42,529 bases of DNA from Candidatus Latescibacter anaerobius SCGC AAA252-E07 (GCA_000403035.1 AQSL01000158.1:1-42529); one strand, 5' to 3'; shown: positions 1 through 9,188, counted from the first letter of the stretch. The notes: generated by a model from the letters alone, not told the origin. Translations and numbers: made by a program.

Positions 1-51
1 CTTTTATCAAAAACGTTTTCCGTTATTCCCTCGTGTCAGTTACCCTCAAAA
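1..51. repeat. Left arm of a perfect 51-bp inverted repeat
   Basis: These bases are the exact reverse complement of 2081-2131. The match stops at base 52 on the inner side. On the outer side it reaches the window edge, so the true repeat may be longer. The reading frame of the downstream glycosidase-like gene stays open through this arm. Confidence 0.9.
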
Positions 52-1653
52 CCTGGTGAAGAGTTGCATAAAAATCTAATTCCCACAAAACCTGGCAAAC
101 CGCCGAATTACTGGTGTACGTGGGCTGCGCAGAACTACATGGAGGGGCAAGAGGAAACAGAACTGGATCCGATACTATGGAAAGTTGCCGGTATCGGAAA
201 GTACTATAGTGACCACATAAATGAAAAGGTGTTGTTCAACAATCCAGGCTGGCTTGTTCACTATTTTCCAAAGGTCCGAAAGGATCTATTTGTTACTCTT
301 GATTATGGCTGGGATATCCCTGTTAATAGAGATGTTGCTTATACAAACTCTTGCAGGCTTGACCCCCAAAAATATCCTTCTTTTTCTGGTGGTACAATTG
401 AAGAAAATTTGAAAATGCTGAATAACAGGGTAAAAGAAAGCGGTTGGCGCGGCTTGGGTCTCTGGTTCAGGATTGCTGAACCTGCACTGGACGAAGATAT
501 CAAGTTAAGAAATTCAGTGAGTTCAAAAGAAGAATATGATAGACTTTATTGGGATGAACGTATGAACTGGTGTCAACAGGCCGGGATTGAGTATTGGAAA
601 ATAGATATGGGTGGTAACGATAAGATTTATAGCATGATGTCAGAAATGGCGGCTAAAAAAGATTTTAAGCTTATAGTAGAACATGGCGCTCAGTCAGAAG
701 ATGGACCATTTAATTCATATCCTGGAAGTGGATTGGTTGATGCCCAGTACGTCCCGACAGTAATGAAACGACTAAATTTTGCAGAGGGACTTCGGCTTTA
801 TGACATATCCCCACAGCTTGGGATTCCTACCATGCTGGAACGGCTATCCCGTGTTCTTGATGCTTCTAAAAACAAGCCTGAGATAAAGGGATTGTTAAAT
901 TGTGATGATGAAGTTTACCTCGCCGCAGTTTTGGGCGGAACGATGGGAATATTACGGCATCCCATGATCGGCCTTCGTCCCGGTGGAGACCCTGACTTGT
1001 ATATGAACGGCCCGCGGCTGCAGAAGAAACGTATGGACGAGGTCACCCGTGCGGTCAGATGGCAGCGGATAGCTCCTGCTTTAGGCGCAGGCGTCACGGA
1101 TGTAACACTCGACAGTATGACGCTTATAGACGAGTGGAAGTACAGTCTGGGTGAATTTTGGACAAGTGCAGAAGACTGGAATTATGACTATAATTCAATA
1201 GACAAGATCGTAAATCAAGGCGCTCCCGCCCGGGTTACACGCGGTCTGCCTCTGCCTGAAGTGGATATCGTTGGTGCTCCCCCTTATGTTCTCGCCTCCC
1301 GTCACCCGAATGGCTCAATTTCTGTGGGCGCTCTCGGCAGAATATCACCTGAGAAGGGTTTTTATTCACCAGAAGCTGATGTGACATTACAAGTAGGTGA
1401 GGTTACGGGATTGATAGGTATCTTCGGTTTTTATCGAAGTTTGACTCTCGTCTTTGACAAACCCCTAAACAAGGTCAGAATCTGGGGACAAGATCTAGCA
1501 GGTGATGAGGCTGTGGATATCAGCGGGCAGGTTATAATCGATGGTAACAACATCACTCTTCCAGGCGAATTGATCAAGAAAGTCGGTCTGTCGGCGGCAA
1601 GTGAGGGAGATCTGTCCGATCCGGGAATGGTGATTATGATCGAATCGTTGTAA
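1..1653 (+). CDS. Glycoside hydrolase-like protein (alpha-galactosidase-like TIM barrel), 5' end uncertain
   Basis: The frame is open from base 1 to the TAA at 1651. A TTG at 64 could start a 529-residue protein, but no signal peptide or good ribosome site precedes it, so the gene probably begins upstream and is 5' partial here. Counting from that TTG, the chain opens near residue 14 with PPNYWCTWAAQNY. It then has a barrel-like stretch with EYWKIDMGG around residue 176-184 (D181 is a candidate nucleophile) and LIVEHGAQSEDG near 204. A beta-rich C-terminal domain follows. The KIDMGG strand end resembles clan-D glycosidases (GH27/36/97-like); exact family and substrate cannot be set by eye. 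The next intact gene is a secreted PHP enzyme, which fits a carbohydrate-use setting. The left repeat arm is translated in this frame, a sign of a rearranged 5' end. Confidence 0.6.
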   Translation, partial: LLSKTFSVIPSCQLPSKPGEELHKNLIPTKPGKPPNYWCTWAAQNYMEGQEETELDPILWKVAGIGKYYSDHINEKVLFNNPGWLVHYFPKVRKDLFVTLDYGWDIPVNRDVAYTNSCRLDPQKYPSFSGGTIEENLKMLNNRVKESGWRGLGLWFRIAEPALDEDIKLRNSVSSKEEYDRLYWDERMNWCQQAGIEYWKIDMGGNDKIYSMMSEMAAKKDFKLIVEHGAQSEDGPFNSYPGSGLVDAQYVPTVMKRLNFAEGLRLYDISPQLGIPTMLERLSRVLDASKNKPEIKGLLNCDDEVYLAAVLGGTMGILRHPMIGLRPGGDPDLYMNGPRLQKKRMDEVTRAVRWQRIAPALGAGVTDVTLDSMTLIDEWKYSLGEFWTSAEDWNYDYNSIDKIVNQGAPARVTRGLPLPEVDIVGAPPYVLASRHPNGSISVGALGRISPEKGFYSPEADVTLQVGEVTGLIGIFGFYRSLTLVFDKPLNKVRIWGQDLAGDEAVDISGQVIIDGNNITLPGELIKKVGLSAASEGDLSDPGMVIMIESL

Positions 1654-1713
1654 TTCATTTAACTTTCAGCAATCAGCTTTCAGCCAGGTTTTTTATAACT
1701 TTAGATAGTTTTT

Positions 1714-1839
1714 CTACAGATTGCATAATATAAAATACGTTTTCGTGTAACCACATTTGGGACATTGAAATCCATCAGGCCAGCGGAGATTTCTTAAATG
1801 ATGAAAACAATCCTTTTCTGTTTGAAATTGTTCTTGAAA
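1714..1839 (-). pseudogene. N-terminal remnant of an IS1595/ISXO2-type transposase
   Basis: Read on the minus strand from 1839, an uninterrupted stretch gives FQEQFQTEKDC, then LRNLRWPDGFQCPKCGY, then a TAG stop at 1714. FxxxFxTExxCxxxLxxLRWPDGFxCPxCG is the hallmark N-terminus and zinc ribbon of IS1595-family transposases. Only about 41 residues remain; the DDE catalytic domain is absent. The fragment abuts, head to head, the macrodomain remnant that begins near 1838. Recognition rests on the motif alone. Confidence 0.7.
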
Positions 1840-2086
1840 CGAAGAAGAACTTCTTGCCCGCTGCTATGCTAACTCTCTCAGGGCGGCTGTTAAAAAGCGC
1901 TGTGAGTCTGTCGCATTTCCGGCGGTATCCATCGGCGTGTGCGGTTTCCCAAAGAAAAAAGCGGCGGCAATTGTTTCCAGGGCGGTAAAAGAGTTCCTCG
2001 AGGGAAATGAAACGATAAAAAAATTGCTTTTCATGTTTTTCAGCGATGAGGATGCATTAATTTTTAACACCGAGAATGTGTTTTGA
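1838..2086 (+). pseudogene. C-terminal remnant of a macrodomain (ADP-ribose-binding/deacetylase) protein
   Basis: The plus-strand frame reads NEEELLARCYANSLRAAV, then VAFPAVSIGVCGFPKKKAA, then a C-terminal helix and FMFFSDED before TGA at 2084. This is the second half of a macrodomain of the O-acetyl-ADP-ribose deacetylase type, where ELLxxCYxNSL and FPAISTGVYGFP are usual. The N-terminal half with the ligand-binding Asn/Asp is missing. The central T of ISTG is I here (SIGVCG), and C replaces the usual Y. The stop codon lies inside the right repeat arm (2081-2131), so the junction coincides with the rearrangement that made the repeat. Confidence 0.65.
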
Positions 2087-2131
2087 GGGTAACTGACACG
2101 AGGGAATAACGGAAAACGTTTTTGATAAAAG
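2081..2131. repeat. Right arm of the perfect 51-bp inverted repeat
   Basis: All 51 bases are the reverse complement of bases 1-51. The arm starts three bases before the macrodomain remnant's stop codon and ends about 60 bp before the PHP gene. No transposase of matching size lies between the arms. Confidence 0.9.
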
Positions 2132-2193
2132 GTAAGTTTTAAAATAATTGAAAAAAGTAATCTCTACAAAATTCAATAAATAAGGGGGTTTTT

Positions 2194-3387
2194 ATGAAGG
2201 CAAACTTATTCAAAAAACGTTTTTCAGTGTTACTTTTAGTTTTTTCAATTCAATTGACAGTTTTTCCATTTGACAGTTATTGTCAATATGAAGGAAGAAC
2301 TGAAATCAAAATTCCGGATATTCCGGGTTATATTACCATGAAATGCGATTTTCACATGCATACCGTATGTTCTGACGGGAGAGTCTGGCCAACTTTACGT
2401 GCAAATGAAGCATGGAATGAAGGTCTGGATGCATTTGCGATTACAGATCATATCGAGTATACACCCAACGAAAATGATATACCTATAAATTTCAACAGGT
2501 CATACGAAATTGCAAAACCTGCTGCAGATAATTTATATTTGATATTAATCAGGGGAGGAGAAATATCACGTGATATGCCCCCCGGACATTTAAATGCCAT
2601 TTTCTTGAAAGATGTTACTCCGCTTGATACTCCGAAATTCAAAGATGCTGTAAAGGCCGCCATTAATCAGGGAGCTTTCGTCTTCTGGAATCATCCCGGA
2701 TATATCGGTCATCAGCCGGATGGTAAATCACGTTGGTACCCGGTGCATACAGAATTGTACGAAAACGGCTGGATGCATGGAATAGAAGTTGTAAACCAAA
2801 AGGATTACTATCCACGCGCTCACAGATGGTGCCTGGAAAAAAAATTAACTATGATGGGCAGTTCGGATGTTCACGACCCTGCCTCATGGGAATATGATTT
2901 TCATAAGGGCGAACACAGGCCGATGACACTTGTATTTGTCAAGGAAAAAACCATAGAGGCCATTAAAGAAGCTCTTTTCGAACGACGTACAGCAGTATGG
3001 TCGAAAAATATTCTTATAGGCGAAGAAAAATATTTAAAACCGATATTTGATGAATCGATTGAAATAATAAATCCCGATGTTACGGTTAAAGGGAAAGGTA
3101 GTGCCACCATTCAAATCCGCAATAAGTCAGATATAAGTTTTGAGTTGGCGTTAGATGCCGGAGCAATTGATATTTCTGCACCGGGAAATATCACCCTTAA
3201 TGCTGATAAAATTGTATTATTAGAAATTAAAGGTACTTCGGAAGTGTTATCAGGCACAAAAAAGATATGTATCCCGTATAAAGTCAAAAACCTTTTGATT
3301 ACACCCGAGGAAGGTCTCCATACTGAAATAATTGTCAACGTTACATTTATTTCTGTTCCGCCCGAAACGGAAAAGGTTAATAATTAG
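2194..3387 (+). CDS. Secreted PHP-domain metallophosphoesterase-like protein
   Basis: The 397-residue protein starts at ATG 2194, seven bases after an AAGGGGG ribosome site. It has a Sec signal peptide (residues 1-30, hydrophobic core VLLLVFSIQLTVF). The PHP domain (about 45-250) keeps its metal ligands: H54-x-H56, D61, D85-H86, E123, H132, NHP at 166-168 and SSDVHD with D225 and H227. The family hydrolyses phosphoesters with two or three metals; the substrate here is unknown and the location would be periplasmic or surface. Residues 270-397 form a beta-rich tail resembling an Ig-like domain. It is followed on the same strand by the outer-membrane, CBM9-like and DUF4159 genes, so a role in processing exported or scavenged phosphorylated sugars is plausible but inferred. 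Confidence 0.85.
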   Translation: MKANLFKKRFSVLLLVFSIQLTVFPFDSYCQYEGRTEIKIPDIPGYITMKCDFHMHTVCSDGRVWPTLRANEAWNEGLDAFAITDHIEYTPNENDIPINFNRSYEIAKPAADNLYLILIRGGEISRDMPPGHLNAIFLKDVTPLDTPKFKDAVKAAINQGAFVFWNHPGYIGHQPDGKSRWYPVHTELYENGWMHGIEVVNQKDYYPRAHRWCLEKKLTMMGSSDVHDPASWEYDFHKGEHRPMTLVFVKEKTIEAIKEALFERRTAVWSKNILIGEEKYLKPIFDESIEIINPDVTVKGKGSATIQIRNKSDISFELALDAGAIDISAPGNITLNADKIVLLEIKGTSEVLSGTKKICIPYKVKNLLITPEEGLHTEIIVNVTFISVPPETEKVNN

Positions 3388-3558
3388 CCAGAAGTTAGAA
3401 GTAAGAAGCTGAAGAGATAAGCACACATACCATAATTTTTGATGTGGAAGAGGGCTAAAAAGGTATTATAAGTGATTTTTAAGTTACTTTTGTCAATTGG
3501 CCTTTATAACTATTTGATCTTAAATTAAGTTATAATATTTGACAGGATCGAAATTATT

Positions 3559-6543
3559 ATGAAAATAATCATTTTAGCTTCATTATTAATAATTTGTTTG
3601 TCTTCCAATGTTTTTGCTCAGAACATTTACGAACTCCGTAAATTAACTGATAAAGACTGGATAAATTTGTCGACCGAAGAACGTTTAAAAGCACTGAATG
3701 TTTCAAACAACTATGCCAGAAACCAGACCTTTGTCGGCAGTTTTAGCAGAAATGATGATCTCTATACAAAATGGGGATATGATTATTACGAGATGGAAGA
3801 TGGTTACGAAAACAATGCCTTCAGGGGATTTGAAAACTATAATATCATAGAAGACCGCCGTCAGAAATGGTATTATAACCAGTTTGGCGACAGGTTGACG
3901 AAAATGACCAAGGATGCCGGTATCTGGTACGAAAAGATCAACGATGATGGTACTTCATCGGTTGCCAATCCCTGGGGATTTGTGAATTCAGAGTTTAAGT
4001 ATGACGGAATCTGGGTGGCGAGAGAATCCACTGATGACTGGGCAATATCCATAATAGGAGCCGGGGCTTTAAGAGCAAAATTAACACCGTTGACATTGAG
4101 CAATCCGAATTTAGAAGGTATGAAAGTTGATTTTCAGTCGGCAAATTATGATGTAAGTATGGTTAACTCCAACATGAATGAAGTACAAAATCATGCTATT
4201 ATGCTGCGAGGTATGCAATTACGCAGGAAGATAGGGGCTCTGGTTCTTGGGGCAAATTATGCAAATATGTATGCGGTGCAAAAAACAAGGGACAAGGGGA
4301 ATAATTTTAAAGGTACGGTATCAGACTATGCTCCGACCCCGATAATCTACGCAATGAGAATTGCGGATGACTCCCCGCAGGATGGTGATGGGCCAATTGT
4401 TCATGATGTGAAACTCAGGGTTAACGGAGATTATCGTCCCGATATCCAGCCTATGATTATTAAAGATGATATGCAGAGAGAACTTGTAACCGCTGTGTTT
4501 AGTAAATCCGAGAAGGATTATTTAGATTATAAAAGCAGTGATCAAAATATTGGACTTTCAGGATTAAAATTTGACCAGTTAACATTGTTTGAGCGTTCAC
4601 CCAAATATCTTGATTATTTATATATGAATGATTATGTGCGCGGCTGGAATACTAAGACCTTGACCGATAATTTTGACGTTAAGGCAGGTAAACAATATTA
4701 TGAAATAATAGAGCCCGGCGGCAAGTCTCTCCAGGTGAATGGGAGTGAGTATGTTGTGTATTTATTTGATCTGGGAAGCATTACTGAAAAAGTGAACCGG
4801 GTTGCCGTTGAGGTAACTGTCTCAAATGACTACCGAATTCAGACTTCACAGATATATACCAGAAGTATAACAGGCGGTCATGATTCAACAGGTAAAAATT
4901 TCCTGCATTACAACGCTGAATACTGGAGGACAATGGCGCAGGCTGATGGCAATGTTAAAGACAGTTCAAATATACGAACCGTAAAAATTGATTTCGGACA
5001 TGAAGTAGGAAATTTAATCTACGGATTTGATGCTCATTTCAATTACCTTGGGTTTAAGATGGATGGGGAACTTGTCACCAATACCCATTACTATATGTTC
5101 GCCGATGGCGCTATCGGAACCGGATTACCGTCTTTTCCGCCTCAGGATATAACTTCCCGTTCCGGTTATCGCTCTTCCCAGACAGATCATGCATATTATC
5201 TCACTTTCCAGAAGGAATGGCAGCATTTTGGTTTCGCCGGAGAGTATTTCAAAATGGGTAAATTTTATCGCCCTTATATGAATTTATATGCACCTTTTAA
5301 ACAGCTTCCTTTAAGAGGTGTAAATAATCGTAATGACACGTTCAGGATATCAATGATAGAAGACAACGACGACGATGATCTGTATCCAGATACACTATAC
5401 AAAGGCAAAGACATGAGTTCAATAATTGATGCCAGAGGTGAAAGTCTTGTAGATCCTGATGGTGTTTTCCCGGGAAATGACCTTGATCATGACAGTTATC
5501 CGGATAACGAAAAAAACTTCAATAATATTCCGGATTATGACGAACCTTTCCTGATGTTTGATGTTGATCCAGACGATTTTGTTTTCGGTGACGATTTCAA
5601 TAACAATACTATCCCGGATTTCCGTGAAAATGATATGAAATATGATACTCCCTATGATCTTGACCGCAAGGGCAGTCATTTTTATTTCAGATTTACTCCT
5701 CAGAAAAATATTAATCTGATGCTGGGTTCTTTCAAAACAAGAGGTGTTGGTTTGGATACCAGAACCGATGATGATTATTTAAAGATAAACTTTAACTATG
5801 ATGTATTGAATTTTGGTAAGATTTACACAGAATACCGGTATGAGGAAATCCAGGACAACATTCAGGATTCCTTTGTTGTTATACCAACCCGTCATCATAT
5901 AGGAGCACAGTTATATTTGGGAGTTTCAAGATACAACCGTGAGTTTTATTATGATGAAATTGAATACAGAAACTCAAAAGTAAATAAGCTCTTTCTCGAC
6001 TCCAGGATCAGGGCAATTCCTTCAATTACTATAGAAAATCATATAAAATACGAGAGAAACAGACAGATTGAAGGAACCATGTATGATAATATATTCCAGC
6101 CCGGGGATATTCTCTCAACGTTTGCTATGGTAAACAAGTTCGTTTACATCAGACAATTGGGAAACTGGACATTCTCCCCGGGAGTAAAATTCCGTCTTTA
6201 TAAGAAAAGTCGCTCGGAATCTATTAATCCATTTGACCATTATCTGATGCGAATTCCTCTGGTTTATATTAAATACCGGATTTCTCCTGAAACAAATATT
6301 ACACTCGGTTTACAGGGCTTCGATGGTTTTGAGATGCTTTACAGGGACTATATCCAGAGCCACAACGATTACAAACAGGTAAACTATATGTTGCAGATTG
6401 AAAACAGAACAAATTATTTTGGTTTCGATGTCTGGGGTGGTTTTGGGTTTAGATTAGAGGAGATAAAGTTCGATGAAGATTACCGTAATTTCGAGGAATA
6501 TAAGAGTTTTTCGTTTTTTGTAAGAGTATGGATTGGATATTAA
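3559..6543 (+). CDS. Large outer-membrane beta-barrel protein with acidic calcium-binding-like insert
   Basis: The 994-residue protein has a clear signal peptide (1-21, ending NVFAQ). Long aromatic, alternating beta strands follow, and the C-terminus ends in VRVWIGY, an aromatic-terminated strand typical of barrel assembly. A central acidic stretch (about 594-700) has DNDDDDLYPD, DLDHDSYPD and FNNNTIPD units. These resemble thrombospondin-3/EF-hand-like calcium loops. The barrel-like second part (about 700-994) has repeated YRYEE and REFYYDEIEY strands. No SusC or TonB-box features were seen, so a porin-like or scaffold role is more likely than a classical receptor. No strong Shine-Dalgarno precedes the ATG. 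A 37-bp gap to the next gene suggests an operon. The family is not recognised. Confidence 0.8.
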   Translation: MKIIILASLLIICLSSNVFAQNIYELRKLTDKDWINLSTEERLKALNVSNNYARNQTFVGSFSRNDDLYTKWGYDYYEMEDGYENNAFRGFENYNIIEDRRQKWYYNQFGDRLTKMTKDAGIWYEKINDDGTSSVANPWGFVNSEFKYDGIWVARESTDDWAISIIGAGALRAKLTPLTLSNPNLEGMKVDFQSANYDVSMVNSNMNEVQNHAIMLRGMQLRRKIGALVLGANYANMYAVQKTRDKGNNFKGTVSDYAPTPIIYAMRIADDSPQDGDGPIVHDVKLRVNGDYRPDIQPMIIKDDMQRELVTAVFSKSEKDYLDYKSSDQNIGLSGLKFDQLTLFERSPKYLDYLYMNDYVRGWNTKTLTDNFDVKAGKQYYEIIEPGGKSLQVNGSEYVVYLFDLGSITEKVNRVAVEVTVSNDYRIQTSQIYTRSITGGHDSTGKNFLHYNAEYWRTMAQADGNVKDSSNIRTVKIDFGHEVGNLIYGFDAHFNYLGFKMDGELVTNTHYYMFADGAIGTGLPSFPPQDITSRSGYRSSQTDHAYYLTFQKEWQHFGFAGEYFKMGKFYRPYMNLYAPFKQLPLRGVNNRNDTFRISMIEDNDDDDLYPDTLYKGKDMSSIIDARGESLVDPDGVFPGNDLDHDSYPDNEKNFNNIPDYDEPFLMFDVDPDDFVFGDDFNNNTIPDFRENDMKYDTPYDLDRKGSHFYFRFTPQKNINLMLGSFKTRGVGLDTRTDDDYLKINFNYDVLNFGKIYTEYRYEEIQDNIQDSFVVIPTRHHIGAQLYLGVSRYNREFYYDEIEYRNSKVNKLFLDSRIRAIPSITIENHIKYERNRQIEGTMYDNIFQPGDILSTFAMVNKFVYIRQLGNWTFSPGVKFRLYKKSRSESINPFDHYLMRIPLVYIKYRISPETNITLGLQGFDGFEMLYRDYIQSHNDYKQVNYMLQIENRTNYFGFDVWGGFGFRLEEIKFDEDYRNFEEYKSFSFFVRVWIGY

Positions 6544-6580
6544 AAAAGTGAGGTATTTCGGTTGAAATGAGGTTTGCAGA

Positions 6581-7663
6581 ATGATTAGAACTTTAGTAAT
6601 GATTATATTGTTTGTTATCATCACATTTTCAGAAACTTATGCGCTTAAACGTCCAGAAGTTGAATTCAAAATATTCCAGTTTCCTCCCAATATGATACCC
6701 TGTATCGATGGTAATACAAAAGATTGGGATATTGTACCAAGTGATTATATTATCGGAACTGACCAGCTTTTTGATGATACTGGAGACAGAGGATCAAATA
6801 TTGATCCCAAAGATTTTGATGTCAAAGTTCGAGTCGGTTGGGTAAAAGGTTTGAACAGACTTTATTTTATTTATGAAGCATATGATGATTACTGGGATTT
6901 CGCGCGAAACAGCCTTCAAAATGACATTCTTGAACTTGTAGTTGATGGAGATCTTTCTGGTGGACCGTTTATCAAACAATGGAATCCAAACAAAGAAATT
7001 GTCAGCATGGAAGAACTCCACTTTTCTTATCATGGTGTTCATGCACAAAATTATCATATATTCACTCCCCCGGGAAATAAGGACTGGACTATGGTATGGG
7101 GATGTGCGCAGTGGATAAAAGATCTTCCCTATGCAAATAAAGCTTATACCTACAATTTCAAACACGGTGAAAGTGGAAATCTTGTCCTTGAATTCTGGAT
7201 TACGCCTTTCGATTTCTCTCCTTATAAAGGTCAAGAAAAAGCAGTATTTTCTAAGCTCGAGGAAAACAAAATAATTGGTATGTCATGGGTAATACTTGAA
7301 TATGACGGTCTAGAAAAAAATGAGGCTGCTTATGATCTTGCTCATAAATCAAATATGTATGCAGACGCAAACGACTTATGTGCTTTCAGACTCATGCCTC
7401 TCGAGAAGCTTTTTCTCAAACCAATTGAAGCCCATTGGTCTTTTACTGTTGTGGACATGGAAAGGCGTCTTATTGCATTTAAGGATTTATCTTATGGAAA
7501 AATCTCAAAATGGATATGGGATTTCGGAGATGGCAACATCTCCAATGAACAGAATCCGATTTATGCTTTTGATTCCTCTGGAGAAAAGACAATTGTTCTC
7601 ACAATTGAAGGAGCAGAAGGAAAATCACAATTTGCCAGAGTCTGGGATGTAGTTTTGAAATAA
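6581..7663 (+). CDS. Secreted CBM9-like and PKD-domain protein
   Basis: The 360-residue protein begins with a signal peptide (1-21, MIRTLVMIILFVIITF core, cleaved near TYA). Residues 35-275 resemble a carbohydrate-binding family 9-like fold: CIDGNTKDWDIVP opening, then VRVGWVKGLNRLYFIYEAYDD, DILELVVDGD and LVLEFWITPFD. That is the usual order in secreted sugar-binding or enzyme-associated modules. Residues about 285-360 form a PKD domain with the diagnostic WDFGDGNISNEQNPIYAF. The gene is 37 bp after the outer-membrane protein gene, with GAGG upstream of the ATG. It is probably an extracytoplasmic glycan-binding partner of that barrel. The ligand is unknown. Confidence 0.8.
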   Translation: MIRTLVMIILFVIITFSETYALKRPEVEFKIFQFPPNMIPCIDGNTKDWDIVPSDYIIGTDQLFDDTGDRGSNIDPKDFDVKVRVGWVKGLNRLYFIYEAYDDYWDFARNSLQNDILELVVDGDLSGGPFIKQWNPNKEIVSMEELHFSYHGVHAQNYHIFTPPGNKDWTMVWGCAQWIKDLPYANKAYTYNFKHGESGNLVLEFWITPFDFSPYKGQEKAVFSKLEENKIIGMSWVILEYDGLEKNEAAYDLAHKSNMYADANDLCAFRLMPLEKLFLKPIEAHWSFTVVDMERRLIAFKDLSYGKISKWIWDFGDGNISNEQNPIYAFDSSGEKTIVLTIEGAEGKSQFARVWDVVLK

Positions 7664-7670
7664 ACGTAAT

Positions 7671-7692
7671 TTAAGCCCCCCTAGGGGACTTA
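7671..7692 (+). terminator. Weak hairpin after the PHP/OMP/CBM9 unit
   Basis: A short stem pairs TAAG-CCCC with GGGG-A-CTTA, with a one-base bulge, eight bases after the stop codon. There is no T-run, so it could be only a transcript-end or pause structure. Confidence 0.3.
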
Positions 7693-7943
7693 TTCATGCA
7701 GTTTTCGAGTATTTTAGTGCCTTTTCGGGAGTTTGAATATTCTGTATTTATAATAAATTCTTTTGGGTTTTGACAAGTTAAGGTAAAACTAATATGCTTT
7801 TATTGATTCAATCTACTAGTTATTGTGTAGAGAATTATAACATAACACAATCAATGTATTGCATATTAATTAAGAATCTCTTAACGCCCAAAATCCAAAA
7901 TTTACCAAAGTTTAGTTGATTAAACATAAGGCAGGTGATTTTA

Positions 7944-9188
7944 GTGGCAAAAGAACAATTATCAAAGCGATTAAACCGTCCTACGGACCTCATAGACATC
8001 GGGAAACTCGAGAGGGAAACACAAAAGCTGTTATTCCTTGGTCTTGTGGTGGGAGTGGCTTTTCATGCTGCCATAGGGTCATATTTTATGTTTAAAAGAA
8101 CCGAAGTAAAAGTTGTTAAACCTCCGACAATGGAGTTGGTTATCCGCCGCCCCAGAATGACGAAACCTTTCGAATTTAAGAAAAAACGAATAAAACAACG
8201 TGAATACAAGAAAAAAGAGATTGTTCAAAGAAAACCAACTGCTGAAATTAAGACAAAAACTATTCAGCAAAACATTATCGGTACTGTTGCATCTTATGAG
8301 TTTGATTCAAAAATGGACATTGATTCCGGTATTGATGTTTTCATACCTGAGGGTATTAATATTGAAATGACCGCATCACGAGAGCCCGAGAAACAAATTT
8401 CAATGAAAGAAGAAATGATTTCTATCGATGATCTCGATACAGGTCAGTACAAAGCGATGGTTATTCAGGATCCGAACGATAAACAAAGTGTTAAGGGATT
8501 TATCTATATCGCCACCTTATGGGGCGCACAGCTTGAACCTGCATACAGGAGAGCAATCATAAATCTATCAGATGCAGTAAACCGTTATACAAATATCAGC
8601 TCAAAAGTTGATAAACATCTTTTTATTGATTCAAGAAAATTATTTGAAACACCATTTGTATATCTTACCGTAACCGGGCAATTTGAATTGACTGAAATAG
8701 AGGCCAGAAATTTCGGTGAGTACCTCCGGAAAGGAGGATTTGCTGTACTGGACAATGGTAACCCACAAAATGAATTTAGCGCAGCTGAAGCCTCATTGAG
8801 GCAAATGTTTAAAAAAGCTCTCGGTAATGATGCAAAATTTTTTCCCATTCCAAATAAACATCCTCTTTATCATTGCTTTTTTGATTTTGATGATGGACCT
8901 CCTAATGGATCAGAACGTATTACTATAAGAGAAATGTACTTAAAATATGCTAAAGCTAGTCGTAAAGTATCTCAAACAAATTCAAAACAAGTCTTTTACC
9001 TTGAAGGGGTAACTATTGATGACAGGCTCGTAGCAATATATTCAAACAAGGGTTACGGTTATAAATGGGCTCAAACATATGACAATGAGCCACAGCTAAA
9101 AATGGGTGTAAACATGGTTGTATTTGCTTTAACACAGGAAGGCAGTATAGCCCAGCAGAAAATGGATTTCTTCTCAGCTGTACAATAA
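7944..9188 (+). CDS. Inner-membrane TonB-like N-terminus fused to a DUF4159 domain
   Basis: GTG at 7944 is preferred over GTG at 7935 because AAGGCAGG lies eight bases before it. The 414-residue protein has a short cytoplasmic segment and one membrane helix (about 26-45, LLFLGLVVGVAFHAAIGSYF). A basic, proline-containing stretch follows (KPPTMELVIRRP, then KKKRIKQREYKKKE), like a TonB or periplasmic-linker region. Residues about 175-410 match the DUF4159 style: FIYIATLWGAQLEP, DAVNRYTNI, LFETPFVYLTVTGQ, then GGFAVLDNG. DUF4159 has a Rossmann-like glutamine-amidotransferase-type fold and sits beside AAA/vWA or TonB-like genes in several phyla; its function is unsettled. The placement suggests energising or anchoring the neighbouring outer-membrane system, which is inference. 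Confidence 0.75.
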   Translation: MAKEQLSKRLNRPTDLIDIGKLERETQKLLFLGLVVGVAFHAAIGSYFMFKRTEVKVVKPPTMELVIRRPRMTKPFEFKKKRIKQREYKKKEIVQRKPTAEIKTKTIQQNIIGTVASYEFDSKMDIDSGIDVFIPEGINIEMTASREPEKQISMKEEMISIDDLDTGQYKAMVIQDPNDKQSVKGFIYIATLWGAQLEPAYRRAIINLSDAVNRYTNISSKVDKHLFIDSRKLFETPFVYLTVTGQFELTEIEARNFGEYLRKGGFAVLDNGNPQNEFSAAEASLRQMFKKALGNDAKFFPIPNKHPLYHCFFDFDDGPPNGSERITIREMYLKYAKASRKVSQTNSKQVFYLEGVTIDDRLVAIYSNKGYGYKWAQTYDNEPQLKMGVNMVVFALTQEGSIAQQKMDFFSAVQ

